Part shown: positions 12,315 through 23,279 of the stretch, piece by piece
Numbering within the stretch: position 1 is the first letter of the stretch
Layout of the letters: each line of letters begins with the position of its first letter
Source: Phocoena phocoena
Lineage: Eukaryota; Chordata; Mammalia; Artiodactyla; Phocoenidae
NCBI RefSeq assembly: GCF_963924675.1
Contig: NC_089225.1
Location: 82,495,951-82,559,950, forward strand
Direction: 5' to 3'
DNA length: 64,000 nucleotides
The notes under the pieces: model-generated
Seen by the model: only the letters and a program-made list of their open reading frames with translations
Told to the model about the DNA's origin: nothing
Database searches by the model: none
Translations under genes and position numbers: made by a program

Positions 12315-12324
12315 AACTGTCTTA

Positions 12325-13160
12325 AAACGATCTTTCCTCTCTCATCAGGTTCGATTAACATTTGAAAATACATTGAAATGTTTTGATATCAGAATTATAT
12401 TAATACAAAATATGGGTGTATTTAGACCTTCAAGAAGAATTTAACCAAAGGATATAGGCAAGAATAAAAGAAAACAAAAACATGTAGCTTGTAGTAGCTA
12501 AGAAACAATGTGTGACTTTCAGAGTAACAGACTTCTATATCAGTTGTGTAATAGTAATTTTTTATTCATCAGGTCTTTTTATTTCCATGGAAACACTGAA
12601 GTCATTTTAATTTTTAATTACACTAGAGTTTACAGTTCCATTGATTTTAACTCTGTAGTAGTAAGCACAGGAGCTAGAGCTTTACCCATTTCTACTTTAA
12701 GAATATAAAGGAGGAAAAGATGGTTTAAAATGGTCATGAATTTCATTTAGTTACAACCTGTAGCTGTATATTGATTATTTCTAATTTCACCTAAACCTGC
12801 CCTGCAATTTTATAGCCAATTAATTCTTCTATTTTTGTCTATACCCTTTGGCTAAAAGTATTTTCACAGGAAGTAAACTACAATAGAAAACTCAGCAATG
12901 GATACTGGTAGAATAAGTAGTTTGGGTGATATGTGAAATAATAGGAGCAGAGAACTAGTTCTGATCCTTACTTAATTGAGTAATCTTGGGTGAATCAATT
13001 TATTTCTTCATCTGCAACCTGGGAGAGTGAGAATGAGGGCTAGAATTCAGTGGTTCTCTGAAATATCTTGGCTCTATGGAGCCCATGGCTTATGGAAGCT
13101 ATACACATAGGCCCCAGAGTTGATGATACTTCTCATGACATGGGTATCAATAGGGGTATC
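12325..13160. other. Mostly unassigned; MIR-like trace near 12950-13040
   Basis: The segment 12955-13035 has MIR-like 'gatccttacttaattgagtaatcttgggtgaatc' text. The rest is unrecognised. Confidence 0.4.
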
Positions 13161-13175
13161 AGAGGGGACTGGATG

Positions 13176-13405
13176 GGGCTTCCCTGGTGGCGCAGTGGTT
13201 GAGAGTCCGCCTGCCGATGCAGGGGACGCGGGTTCGTGCCCCGGTCCTGGAAGATCCTACATGCGGTGGAGTGGCTGGGCCCGTGAGCCATGGCCGTTGA
13301 GCCTGCGCATCCGGAGCCTGCGCGTCCGGAGCCTGTGCTCCGCGGCGGGAGAGGCCACAGCAGTGAGAGGCCCGCGTACCGTGGGGAAAAAAAAAAAAAA
13401 AAAAA
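13176..13405 (+). mobile_element. CHR SINE (short) with internal 11-bp duplication
   Basis: GGGACTGGATG flanks it at 13165-13175 and 13406-13416. The segment CGCATCCGGAGCCTG is tandemly repeated inside (about 13306-13335), lengthening this copy. Confidence 0.94.
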
Positions 13406-13792
13406 GGGACTGGATGCAGACCAGTAATAAAAAGCTATTAAATGGAGCAATTTGTTCATTAAATGGGTATGATGCAGATTTCATAGCTAGGCAGTATTTT
13501 ATTTCTTTTCTCTTTCTGTATCATTAAATTTCCTGACATATAACTTTTACAGGTTCTGGTCCTATTTGATCATGATAATTTTCAGAATGCAAAGGGCAAG
13601 GGGAAAGGAACTGACATTGAATAGCTATTATGTACTATGCATTGTGTTTTTACATAGTTATCTGTCTTTATATCAGTCCTGTTGGCAACAGTGAATGTTC
13701 ACACTTCATAAACGAGAAATTGAGACTCAAAAGAGGGTAATTCTGTCAAGTATCAGTAAACATTTGAAGATACAATTTAAAATATTACTTTG

Positions 13793-14037
13793 GGGCTTCC
13801 CTGGTGGTGCAGTGGTGGAGAGTCCGCCTGCCGATGCAGGGGACACGGGTTCGTGCCCCGGTTCGGGAAGATCCCACATGCCGCGGAGCGGCTGGGCCCT
13901 TGAGCCATGGCCGCTGAGCCTGCGCGTCCGGAGCCTGTGCTCCTCAACGGTAGAGGCCACAGCAGTGAGAGACCGGCATACCACAAAAAAACAAAACAAA
14001 ACAAACAACAAAAAACAAACAAACAAAAAAAATAAAT
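13793..14037 (+). mobile_element. CHR SINE (short) with CAAA-rich tail
   Basis: AAAATATTACTTTG before and AAAATATCACTTTG after (one mismatch) form the TSD. The tail has drifted to CAAAA/CAAA repeats. Confidence 0.93.
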
Positions 14038-14054
14038 AAAATATCACTTTGAAT

Positions 14055-15220
14055 TTTACTGTGAACTGAGATTTAGCTTCTTTCCTATTTATATTTGCTA
14101 GTTGTCTTTATCAGTAGTTCCCTTCCTATTGGCTGAAACCCCTGAGGTGTTGTAGATTAATTGCTGAGGTATCTGAGAATCTAACATTGTCACTAAACAA
14201 ATGAATAATGTGATTTGGGTGTATATATGACTATTTGTTCAACCGCATTAATAAAAAATATGTTAATTTTTAAATATTACTAATTCTTGGCATTTGCTGT
14301 ATTTTATTCAAGGAGTGTCTAAATGGGAAACTATTGATCTTAATAATTAGCTCTGGGAGATTTTTACTTTCGGTGCTTGGTTTTCAGTTTTTCTATTTTA
14401 TTATCATGGGTTAGTCAGCTGCCATCCCTGGTCTCAGTTTGTATGATTGTACGATAGCAGATGGTTAATAAAGTTCATTCTAACCCTAAAATCCTAATCC
14501 AGCCCTCCTCAAATTTATTAATCTTCCTGAACAAATCTATCACATTTGAATAAGTCATCAAACTAGAGTAGAAAAAAGATATTTATACTTTATCAGTGGT
14601 ATCAATAAATAATAGTGGATCATAATATTTTTAGACCTAGAGAAGACCTTGAAAGTCTGGCCCAGTCTTTTTTTTTCCTTTAAACAGATGAGTGAATTTG
14701 GCTCAGAAGGAATAAATAATTTTCCCAGAATCATACAGTTAGTGTCAGCTTTAGAGCTTTAACCCCAGGTGTACTTTAAAGGTTCAGTGCTTTATCAAGT
14801 AAATTAAAATATTTTTATTGTATTGAATAAGTGTTCTATCAGGAAACCAAAGATTAAATGGACAACCGGTTGTCTGAAACATTGCCTTAAAATGTTACTG
14901 AGTAAATATAATTTTAAAACAATAAAAAATATTAAAATAGTAAGCTTTCATTGAGGAACCTTGAAAAAGAAAAAATAATTATTTTTAAAATTGAGGAATA
15001 TATCTTCTTTAAACATAATTTGGATCATAAGCAGTTATAAATACTGCTTTATTAAAACTGAACACTACATTGTATTTTTTTATTGCCTTAAAATGTTCTT
15101 CAAAATTGTCATTTTAATGGATGCATAATATTGCATAATATAGGTTTTTCACATCTATATATTTCATTCCTCACATTTTTTGGACATTTAGATATTTCCA
15201 GTATTTTTAATGCCAAATAT
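14055..15220. other. Unassigned AT-rich sequence with ancient repeat traces
   Basis: The segment 14640-14780 resembles an ancient short repeat ('cagatgagtgaatttggctcagaagg'). Nothing else recognised. Confidence 0.4.
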
Positions 15221-15226
15221 TTTTTG

Positions 15227-15301
15227 TATAAAAATCATTTTTGTGTCTGACTACTATGTTTTCTATATAAAAATCATTTTTTGTCTGACTACTATGTTTT
15301 C
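15227..15301. repeat. Tandem duplication, unit about 38 bp
   Basis: TATAAAAATCATTTTT followed by GTCTGACTACTATGTTTTC occurs at 15227-15263 and again at 15266-15301. Confidence 0.9.
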
Positions 15302-15605
15302 TGGTTTAGTTTCCTAGATTTGGAAATGCTATTTAAAGAACATAAGCATTTTCACACTAGTGATAAGATTATCAAGTTTCTTCCTGTACATTTTATGTTG
15401 TTTTACGCTGTTTCAAAGTAATTTTTGATGGTACATCTGATCATGTCTTCATGAGAATTAAATATGATAATTTAAGGCTTTTCTAATTTGAAATGATATT
15501 TCACTTTTGTTAAGATTAACATTTTTTATTAGTGACGTGTTTTTCAAATATTTCTTTTTCTTGTGTGAAATATCAGTTTTTTTCACTAGACCATTTTTAT
15601 ATTGT

Positions 15606-18298
15606 AATCTACTTTTTTCTTAGCATCTTTATTGGAGTATAATTGCTTTAAAATGGTGTATTAGTTTCTGCTTTATAACAAAGTGAATCAGTTACACATA
15701 TACATATGTTCCCATATCTCTTCCCTCTTGCATCTCCCTCCCTCCCACCCTCCCTATCCCACCCCTCTAGGTGGTCACAAAGCACCGAGCTGATCTCCCT
15801 GTGCCATGCAGCTGCTTCCCACTAGCTATCTGTTTTACATTTGGTAATGTATATATGTCCATGCCACTCTCTCACTTTGTCACAGCTTACCCTTCACCCC
15901 CCCATATCCTCAAGTCCATGCTCTAGTAGGTCTGTGTCTTTATTCCCATCTTTATTCCCTACCCCTAGGTTCTTCATGACCTTTTTTTTTTCCCTTAGAT
16001 TCCATATATATGTGTTAGCATATGGTATTTGTTTTTCTCTTTCTGACTTACTTTACTCTGTACGACAGACTCTAGGTCCATTCACCTCACTACAAATAAC
16101 TCAGTTTCGTTTCTTTTTATGGCTGAGTAATATTCCATTGTACATATGTGCCACATCTTCTTTATCCATTCATCCAATGATGGACACTTAGGTTGCTTCC
16201 ATGTCCTGGCTATTGTAAATACAGCTGCAATGAACGTTTTGGTACATGACTCTTTTTGAATTATGGTTTTCTCAGGGTATATGCCCAGTAGTGGGATTGC
16301 TGGGTTGTATGGTAGTTCTATTTTTAGTTTTTTAAGGAACCTCCATACTGTTCTTCATAGTGGCTGTATCAATTTACATTCCCACCAGCAGTGCAAGAGT
16401 GTTCCCTTTTCTCCACACCCTCTCCAGCATTTATTGTTTCTAGATTTTTTGATGATGGCCATTCTGACCAGTGTGAGATGATATCTCATTGTAGTTTTGA
16501 TTTGCATTTCTCTAATGATTAATGATGTTGAGCATTCTTTCACGTGTTTGTTGGCAATCTGTATATCTTTGGAGAAATGTCTATTTAGGTCTTCTGCCCA
16601 TTTTTGGTTTGGGTTGTTTATTCTTTGGTTATTGAGCTGCATGAGCTGCTTGTATATTTTGGAGATGAATCCTTTGTCAGTTGCTTCATTTGCAAATATT
16701 TTCTCCCATTCTGAGGGTTGTCTTTTGGTCTTGTTTATGGTTTCCTTTGCTGTGCAAAAGTTTTTCAGTTTCATTAGGTCCCATTTGTTTATTTTTGTTT
16801 TTATTTCCATTTCTGTAGGAGGTGGGTCAAAAAGTATCTTGCTGTGATTTATGTCATAGAGTGTTCTGCCTATGTTTTCCTCTAAGAGTTTGACAGTTTC
16901 TGGCCTTACATTTAGATCTTTAATCCATTTTGAGCTTATTTTTGTGTATGGTGTTAGGGAGTGTTCTAATCTCATACTTTTACATGCACCTGTCCAGTTT
17001 TCCCAGCACCACTTATTGAAGAGGCTGTCTTTTCTCTACTGTTTTAAATGCTCCCACCAAAAGACACAGACTGGCTGAATGGATACCAAAACAAGACCCA
17101 TATATATGCTGTCTACAAGAGACCCACTTCAGACCTAGGAACACATACAGAATGAAAGTGAGGGGCTGGAAAAAGATATTCCATGCAAATGGAAATCAAA
17201 AGAAAGCTGGAGTAGCAATTCTCATATCAGACAAAATAGACTTTAAAATAAAGACTATTAGAAGAGACAAAGAAGGACACTACATAATGATCAAGGGATT
17301 GATCCAAGAAGAAGATACAACAATTGTAAATATTTATGCACCCAACATAGGAACACCTCAATACATACGGCAAATACTAATAGCCATAAAAGGGGAAATC
17401 GACAGTAACACATTCATAGTAGGGGACTTTAACACCCCACTTTCACCAATGGACAGATCATCCAAAATGAAAATAAATAAGGAAACACAAGCTTTAAATG
17501 ATACATTAAGCAAGATGGACTTAACTGATATATATAGGACATTCCATCCAAAAGCAACAGAATACACATTTTTGTCAAGTGCTCATGGAACATTCTCCAG
17601 GATGGATCATATCTTGGGTCACAAATCAAGCCTTCGTAAATTTAAGAAAATTGAAATCGTATTAAGTATCTTTTCCGACCACAACACTATGAGACTAGAT
17701 ATCAATTACAGGAAAAGATCTATAAAAATACAACATGGAGGCTAAAGAATACACTACTTAATAACGAAGTGATCACTGAAGAAATCAAAGAGGAAATCAA
17801 AAAATACCTAGAAACAAATGACAATGGAGACACGACGACTCAAAATCTATGGGATGCAGCAAAAGCAGTTCTAAGAGGGAAGTTTATAGCAATACAATCC
17901 TACCTTAAGAAACAGGAAATATCTCGAATAAACAACCTAACCTTGCACCTAAAGCAATTAGAGAAAGAAGAACAAAAAACCCCCAAAGTTAGCAGAAGGA
18001 AACAAATCATAAAGATCAGATCAGAAATAAAAAGAAATGAAGGAAATGATAGCAAAGATCAACAAAACTAAAAGCTGGTTCTTTGAGAAGATAAACAAAA
18101 TTGATAAACCATTAGCCAGCCTCATCAAGAAAAAAAGGGAGAAGACTCAAATCAATAGAATTACAAATGAAAAAGGAGTAACAACTGACAGTGCAGAAAT
18201 ACAAAAGATCATGAGAGATTACTACAAGCAACTCTATGCCAATAAAATGGACAACCTGGAAGAAATGGACAAATTCTTAGAAATGCAATCTACTTTTT
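15606..18298 (-). mobile_element. Twin-primed L1 (5' segment inverted) with 12-bp TSD
   Basis: The 3' part (15619-17041) is on the minus strand: 3'UTR plus ORF2 C-terminus ([19 protein letters not shown], then [11 protein letters not shown] and [11 protein letters not shown]). The 5' part (17042-18286) is on the plus strand: the ORF2 endonuclease from APTKRHRLAEW through GDFNTPLSPMDRSS, DHILGHKSS and FSDHNTM to FLEMQ at the reverse-transcriptase start. AATCTACTTTTT flanks the whole at 15606-15617 and 18287-18298. The right target site reads TTTTT|AAAAA, an L1 endonuclease cut. Most of the RT domain is missing at the junction. The geometry is that of twin priming. Confidence 0.92.
17050..17745 (+). 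pseudogene. L1 ORF2p endonuclease domain (232 codons open)
   Basis: The open frame spans nearly the whole apurinic-like endonuclease. QETH (Glu), NIYAPN (Tyr), GDFN (Asp, Asn), MDHILG (Asp) and FSDHN (Asp, His) are present, so all usual active-site positions in view are kept. The first residues and the RT domain are absent. It has no start codon of its own near the native position and is a dead fragment of the inverted L1. Confidence 0.85.
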
Positions 18299-18339
18299 AA
18301 AAAAAATCAATTTTTGTTGGCCTTTTAAAAAACATTTTT

Positions 18340-18730
18340 GTGGAATTGTTTTGTCTTTTTTTTTTACTGGTTGAGTAACATAAATATTCTAGTTGTAAAA
18401 GATTTAAACAATATAGAAATATGCATAGCAAATGACTCCCTCCTGACACCTTTCCTTATATATAACCACTGTCAACAGCATTTTATAGTACATTATTCCT
18501 ATTCTCATTCTATTAATATGTACATATCTCCATATTCTTTAAATATACATAATATACATGAATATATATACATATATAAGTATAAATGGATCTTATAATA
18601 CCTACTGTTCAGCATCTTAGTGTCTTCACCTAATAGTATGTCTTCCAGAGCTTACTTTCCCCCTCACAGCATAAAAAGCTCCTCCCCATTATATATATAA
18701 CATATAATCATTATAAAAAATTTGATTAAG
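18340..18730. repeat. Ancient LINE 3'-end-like sequence
   Basis: The order 'aaaagatttaaacaatatagaaa..ccactgtcaacagc..tatgtacatatctccatattc..ctgttcagcatctt' resembles an old LINE 3' end. It includes an AT-rich run at 18535-18580. Confidence 0.4.
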
Positions 18731-18879
18731 ACATGAAAGATGTTTTAAAACAATAAAAATCACCTGGAATTAGTTTGGAGATAAATACCTTTAATAATTT
18801 GATAACCATTCTTTCATGCATCTCTTAATACATTTCACATTACTGGTGTTTATTCTGACAACAGCTGGTATACTACAAT

Positions 18880-19383
18880 TCACTTCTGGCACTAACCATC
18901 CAGAGTTAGCACAGACCACACAAAGGGCATGGTCCCCAACAAGACACCAGTCAAAAGTGGGGTCCTTAGGTCACCTGCACTTCCAGCTGCCTACAAATCT
19001 GGGATGATCCCATGACCCCTTTAGGTTTGATAATTTCCTATAATGACTCAGAACTCAAGAAAGCACTGTGCTTACAATTCGTTTTATCAGAAAGGATACA
19101 AATCAGGAATAGCCAAATAGAAGACATATAAGGTAAGATTTGGGAGGGTCTTGAATACAGAATTTCCATGCCTTCTCCCCACGGAATCAGGGCACTTCAC
19201 CCTCCCATCACATCAATGTATTCAACCAAGAAACGCCACTGAGCTTTGTGTCCAGAGCATTTATTGAGGTTTCATTACATAGAAGCGATTGATTACATCA
19301 TTGGCCTGTGATTGAAGTCATTCTCCAGCCCTCCTCTCTTTCCCAGAGGTCAGGAGGTTGGCCTGTATCAGGTGGCTCAAAGC
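18880..19383. repeat. Old LTR-like repeat (related to 54165-54660)
   Basis: It shares ordered blocks with 54165-54660: 'ggcactaacc..gagttag', 'acaagacacc', 'gggagggtcttg', 'ttccatgccttctcccc..gagtcagggca', 'attgattacatcattggcc' and 'tccagccctcctctctttcccagaggtcagg'. I read it as an ERVL/MaLR-class LTR but cannot fix the subfamily or strand. Confidence 0.5.
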
Positions 19384-19412
19384 CCTTAACCACTGCACCA
19401 CCAGGGAAGCCC
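19384..19412 (-). mobile_element. Orphan 29-bp head of a CHR SINE
   Basis: Only the tRNA-like 5' end (complement of GGGCTTCCCTGGTGGTGCAG plus nine bases) is left. No body or tail is present. Confidence 0.7.
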
Positions 19413-19816
19413 TGGCCTGGGTATTACTATCCCAATTTTATGGAAGAGAAATAAACTCAGAGAGATTAACTACCTTACAGCAAAGAAGCCAAGAACAGAA
19501 GCTCTAAACCTAAGATTGTTTTACTCCAGTATGTGTTATAGCCAGATTTAACCCCAAATTAAACAATTCATGAACTATCAAAATTCACCATAAGAAAGAG
19601 TAAGCTTCCTGCCAATCTAGAGAATTACCGTATATAAATTACCATATGTAAATTAAATGGTGATCCTTCAGGTAAGGGACTGTAGGATATGCATTAATAT
19701 ATTAATGTGGGGACTGATTTTTTTCCAGAGTAGTATTAACATTTTAATTTTATTTTCAACCCACCTTGATCTTTGAAATCCCTGGCAACAAAATTTTTCA
19801 TTAAAAAGATGTTATA

Positions 19817-19960
19817 GGGACTCCCCTGCTGGTTCAGTGGTTAAGACTCCATGCTCCCAATGCAGGGAGCCCGGGTTCTACCCCTGGTCAGGGAACTAGA
19901 TCCCACATGCCTGCTGCAACGATATTTGGCGCAGCCAAATAAATAAATAAATATATTTTT
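19817..19960 (+). mobile_element. Short tRNA-derived SINE with 15-bp TSD
   Basis: TAAAAAGATGTTATA at 19802-19816 and 19961-19975. It has a tRNA-like head, a short body and an AAAT-repeat tail. It differs from the two main CHR forms ('gggactcccctgctggttcag', 'ggaactagatcccacatgcc'). Confidence 0.9.
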
Positions 19961-20199
19961 TAAAAAGATGTTATAAAGATGTAGTAAATAGAAGGACAGT
20001 CTTTAAGGAACCTTGTCCCTGAAGTATTATCTTAGACTTTTATATACCAAATAGTTTAGAGGATATTTAATTGGAAAGGGAAATTACATTCTGTAGTTCA
20101 TATACATTTGGAGCTCTTTAGATTTCAGATCTTCTCTAGTATGCCAAGAGTTTACATTATAAATGGATGTTGAATTTTGTCACATATTGCATATACTGA

Positions 20200-20643
20200 G
20201 GTGATTATATGATTTTTCTCCTTTAGTTTGTAAATTGGTGAAATACATAAATTCATATTCAAATGGTACAGGTCGTACATACCTTCTGGTACACGTGCAC
20301 AGTTTCTCAAGCCTATATACAAAGTAGCTGTTGGGTCATTGAATATTCATATTTTTATTTTTACCAGATAGTGCCAAACTGATTCCCAAACTGATTGTAC
20401 CAAAGTATACTCTAAGTGTGTGATAATACCAGTTGTTTCATATCTTCAACAGTACTTTTGATAGTTAGACTTTATTATTTTTGTGAAGTGATAAGTATAT
20501 GGTTTTTTTAAAATTGTGGATTTAATTTGCATTTCGTTAATTGCAAATGGGTTTGAGTATCTCTTCAATATTTGTCAGCCATTTGTATTTCCCTTCCTGT
20601 GAATGACCAATTCAAATATTTTGCCCATTTAAAAAGTTTTAGA
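20200..20643 (-). mobile_element. Old L1 fragment, left part (continues at 22138)
   Basis: L1 ORF2 C-terminal and 3' wording ('ttgtttcatatcttcaacag', 'atttaatttgcatttcgttaattgc', 'tattttgcccattt') breaks off at 20643 and resumes after the insertion at 22138. Confidence 0.65.
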
Positions 20644-20843
20644 CCAGTGGCTGACAGCCGCCGAGCTGCGAACTTCTTTTCTCCCCAGAGGCAGGGACTC
20701 CTGAATATATTTGAAAACTGAACAATTTCAGCCAAGCCGAAGCATTCTCTCTTCCCAGGGACACAAATCCAAATTACGTGAGCCAAAGCAGATGACACAT
20801 TTTTGGATGATTTTCCTGGATTTTCCAGATAGAAAATCATACC

Positions 20844-21415
20844 TGGGACTTCCCTGGTGGTGCAGTGGTTAAGAATCTGCCTGAGGCTTCCCTGGTGGCG
20901 CAGTGGTTGAGAGTCCACCTGCCGATGCAGGGGACACGGTTTTGTGCCCCGGTCCGGGAGGATCCCGCGTGCCGTGGAGCAGCTGGGCCCGTGGGCCATG
21001 GCCGCTGGGCCTGCGCGTCCGGAGAGCCTGTGCTCCGCAACGGGAGGGGCCACAGCAGTGAGAGGCCCGCGTACTGCAAAAACAAAAAAAAGAATCTGCC
21101 TGCCAGTGCAGGGGACACGGGTTTGAGCCCTGGTCCAGGAAGCTCCCACATGCTGCGGAGCAACTAAGCCCATGCACCACAACTACAGAGCCTGCGCTCT
21201 AGAACCTGCAAGCTACAACTACTGAAGCCTGTGTGCCGCAGGTACTGAAGCCCATGCACCTAGAGCCCATGCTCCGCAGCAAGAGAAGCCACCGCAATGA
21301 GAAGCCTGCGCACCACAATGAAGAACAGCCCCTGCTCGCCGGAACTAGAGAAAGCCTGCGCACAGCAATGAAGACCCAGTGCAGCCAAAAATAAAAGACG
21401 TAAATTTAATAAAAA
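20844..21415 (+). mobile_element. CHR SINE (long), outer, interrupted by a short CHR SINE
   Basis: AGAAAATCATACC at 20831-20843 and 21416-21428 is its TSD. The first 40 bases (to 20883) and the rest (21090-21415) are one element split by a younger insertion. Confidence 0.94.
20884..21089 (+). mobile_element. CHR SINE (short), nested
   Basis: AAGAATCTGCCTG is duplicated at 20871-20883 and 21090-21102, inside the outer SINE's own sequence. The tail is A5CA8. Confidence 0.95.
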
Positions 21416-21479
21416 AGAAAATCATACCAGGCTAGAACCTCCATAATAGTCTAAAATAGCAGCAGTTGCTTGCATTCTT

Positions 21480-21787
21480 TTTTCAATTTATTTATTTATT
21501 AATTTTTGGTTGTGCTGGGTCTTCGTTTCTGTGCGAGGGCCTTCTCCAGTTGCGGTGAGTGGGGGCCAGTCCTCATCGCGGCGCGCGGGCCTCTCACGGT
21601 CGCGGCCTCTCTTGTTGCGGAGCACAGGATCCAGACACACAGACTCCAGACGCGCAGGCTCAGCAGTTGTGGCTCACGGGCACAGTTGCTCCGCAGCATG
21701 TGGGATCCTCCCAGACCAGGGCTCGAACCCGTGGCCCCTGCATTGGCAAGCAGACTCTTAACCACTGCGCCACCAGGGAAGCCCCAT
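21480..21787 (-). mobile_element. CHR SINE (intermediate form) with 14-bp TSD
   Basis: TTGCTTGCATTCTT at 21466-21479 and 21788-21801. It combines a long-form 3' end ('tcgtttctgtgcgagg') with a short-form central part. Confidence 0.94.
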
Positions 21788-22137
21788 TTGCTTGCATTCT
21801 TGTCTTGTTCATTATATTAACGAGAATGCCTTCCCTCTTTCAAAAAGGTAGGCTGTGTGTTTGTGATAGCTGTTCTTGATGATGGAAAGGGATTACTTTC
21901 TAGTTCTATGGAAATTTTTTCGACAGCTTAACCTTAAAAAATCAGGAATGCATGTATATTTTAATTGAAAACTTTTCAACATCAGAGAATCTTTGTGATT
22001 TTTTCTCCTTAACCTACTAATAGGTTAATTGATTTCGTGATTTTAAGCCATTCTTGTATTCCTAAATAATCCTTATTGGTCACAGTGTATTCTTCTTTTA
22101 CTAAACTATCAAAAACAATAAATTAATTTAAAAAAAT

Positions 22138-22365
22138 AAAAAGTTTTAGATAGTTTGTATTACTTATTTGTTAGGACTCTTCATCTATTCCGAATAATGT
22201 AATGTATATTCCAAATAAAATATGTATTGCAAATACATTTTCCCATTCCACGGCATCTTTTCACTCTCTCTATGTTGCTTTTGAGGAACAAGCTTTCTTA
22301 ATGTAGTTAAAGTTATCATATTTTTCCCTCATGGCTAGTGCTTTTTGTTTCTTCTTTAAGAAATC
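22138..22365 (-). mobile_element. Old L1 fragment, right part
   Basis: It continues the L1 of 20200-20643 after the target duplication ('ttttcccattccacggcatc..ttgcttttgaggaacaagctttcttaatgtag'). Confidence 0.6.
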
Positions 22366-22369
22366 ACCG

Positions 22370-22668
22370 TGAGGAAGCCTAAATGAACCCACACAGTTTG
22401 ACTGTGTGGTGTTATGATTTGGCTGGTGTTACTTTGTCAGTCCACTGAAGTCCCAAACAACAGTCAGCATCAACCCCCAGACATATAAATGAAGATGTCT
22501 CTAGATTATTTCAGCCCTCAGCCATTAAGTCACTTCTAGCCTCCGAGTTTTCCAGCTGGGACCCCAGACACTGTGGAGCAGAGACAAGCCATCCCTTCTT
22601 TCCTCTGCCCAAATTCCTGGTCCGTAGAATCTGTGAGTTCAATAAAATGATTGTTTTATATCACTAAG
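22370..22668 (+). repeat. MLT1-like MaLR LTR, 3' part
   Basis: 'ctcagccattaagtcac..ccagctgggaccccagac..gtagaatctgtgagttcaataaaatgattgtt..tcactaagttt' follows the MLT1 LTR end. It contains an AATAAA. Confidence 0.65.
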
Positions 22669-22995
22669 TTTTTTTTAAAATTAATTTATTTATTTTTGGC
22701 TGCGTTGGGTCTTCATTGCTGTACGTGGGTTTTCCCTAGTTGCGGAGCGTGGGGGCTACTCTTCATTGTGGTGCGCGGGTTTCTCCTGGTGGTGGCTTCT
22801 CTTGTGGAGCACAGGCTTTAGGCGCAGAGGCTTTAGTAGTTGTGGCTCGTGGGCTCTAGAGCACAGGCTCAGTAGTAGTGGTACATGGGCTTAGTTGCTC
22901 TGCGTCATGTGGGATCTTCCCCAACCAGGGCTCGAACCTGTGTCCCCTGCATTGGCAGGCGGATTCTTAACCACTGTACCACCAGGGAAGCCCCC
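22669..22995 (-). mobile_element. CHR SINE (long)
   Basis: Complete from a TTTATTTATTTTTGG-type tail to the head at 22995. It abuts the MLT1 end; no clear TSD was seen. Confidence 0.92.
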
Positions 22996-23279
22996 AGGAG
23001 TCAAGCTTTTACCTAAGGCATTCTTTTTTTCAGAATTCTCCTCCTCTTCTTTCTGGACACCCAAATTCTAACATTCCTTCATGACCTTGCTCAGGTACCA
23101 CTCTCTACTAGAAGACTGCTTTAATCGTAGTAATTATTTGGCAGTATCTCCCTGCAACTCTCACCATTAAATGTACCTTTACCTCAGTAAGAATTCCCCT
23201 TATTCTTTTCTTTCCCCCTTTCTTTATCTTATGCTTCAGATCTGCAGTCCTGAGTACCAAAATGTTGTTAGAGAGATGG

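Larger units (their letters stand above)
20644..22137 (+). mobile_element. Retrocopied transcript-like insert with 13-bp TSD
   Basis: AAAAAGTTTTAGA occurs at 20631-20643 and 22138-22150, and the left cut is TTT|AAAAAG. Without its nested SINEs, the insert is about 620 bp. It has a GC-richer start (20644-20843) that I do not recognise, then 21429-21465, then 21802-22137. That last part contains antisense old-L1 sequence, AATAAA near 22117 and an A-rich tail. This is the layout of a polyadenylated RNA copied by L1 machinery. No protein-coding frame is evident. Confidence 0.65.

Noticed and set aside
13120..13527. 135-codon open frame
   Set aside because: Composed of CHR SINE sequence plus flanks; the same frame appears in other SINE copies ([13 protein letters not shown] wording).
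20565..21182. 205-codon minus-strand open frame
   Set aside because: It runs through two CHR SINEs and a retrocopy; SINE GC content keeps frames open by chance.
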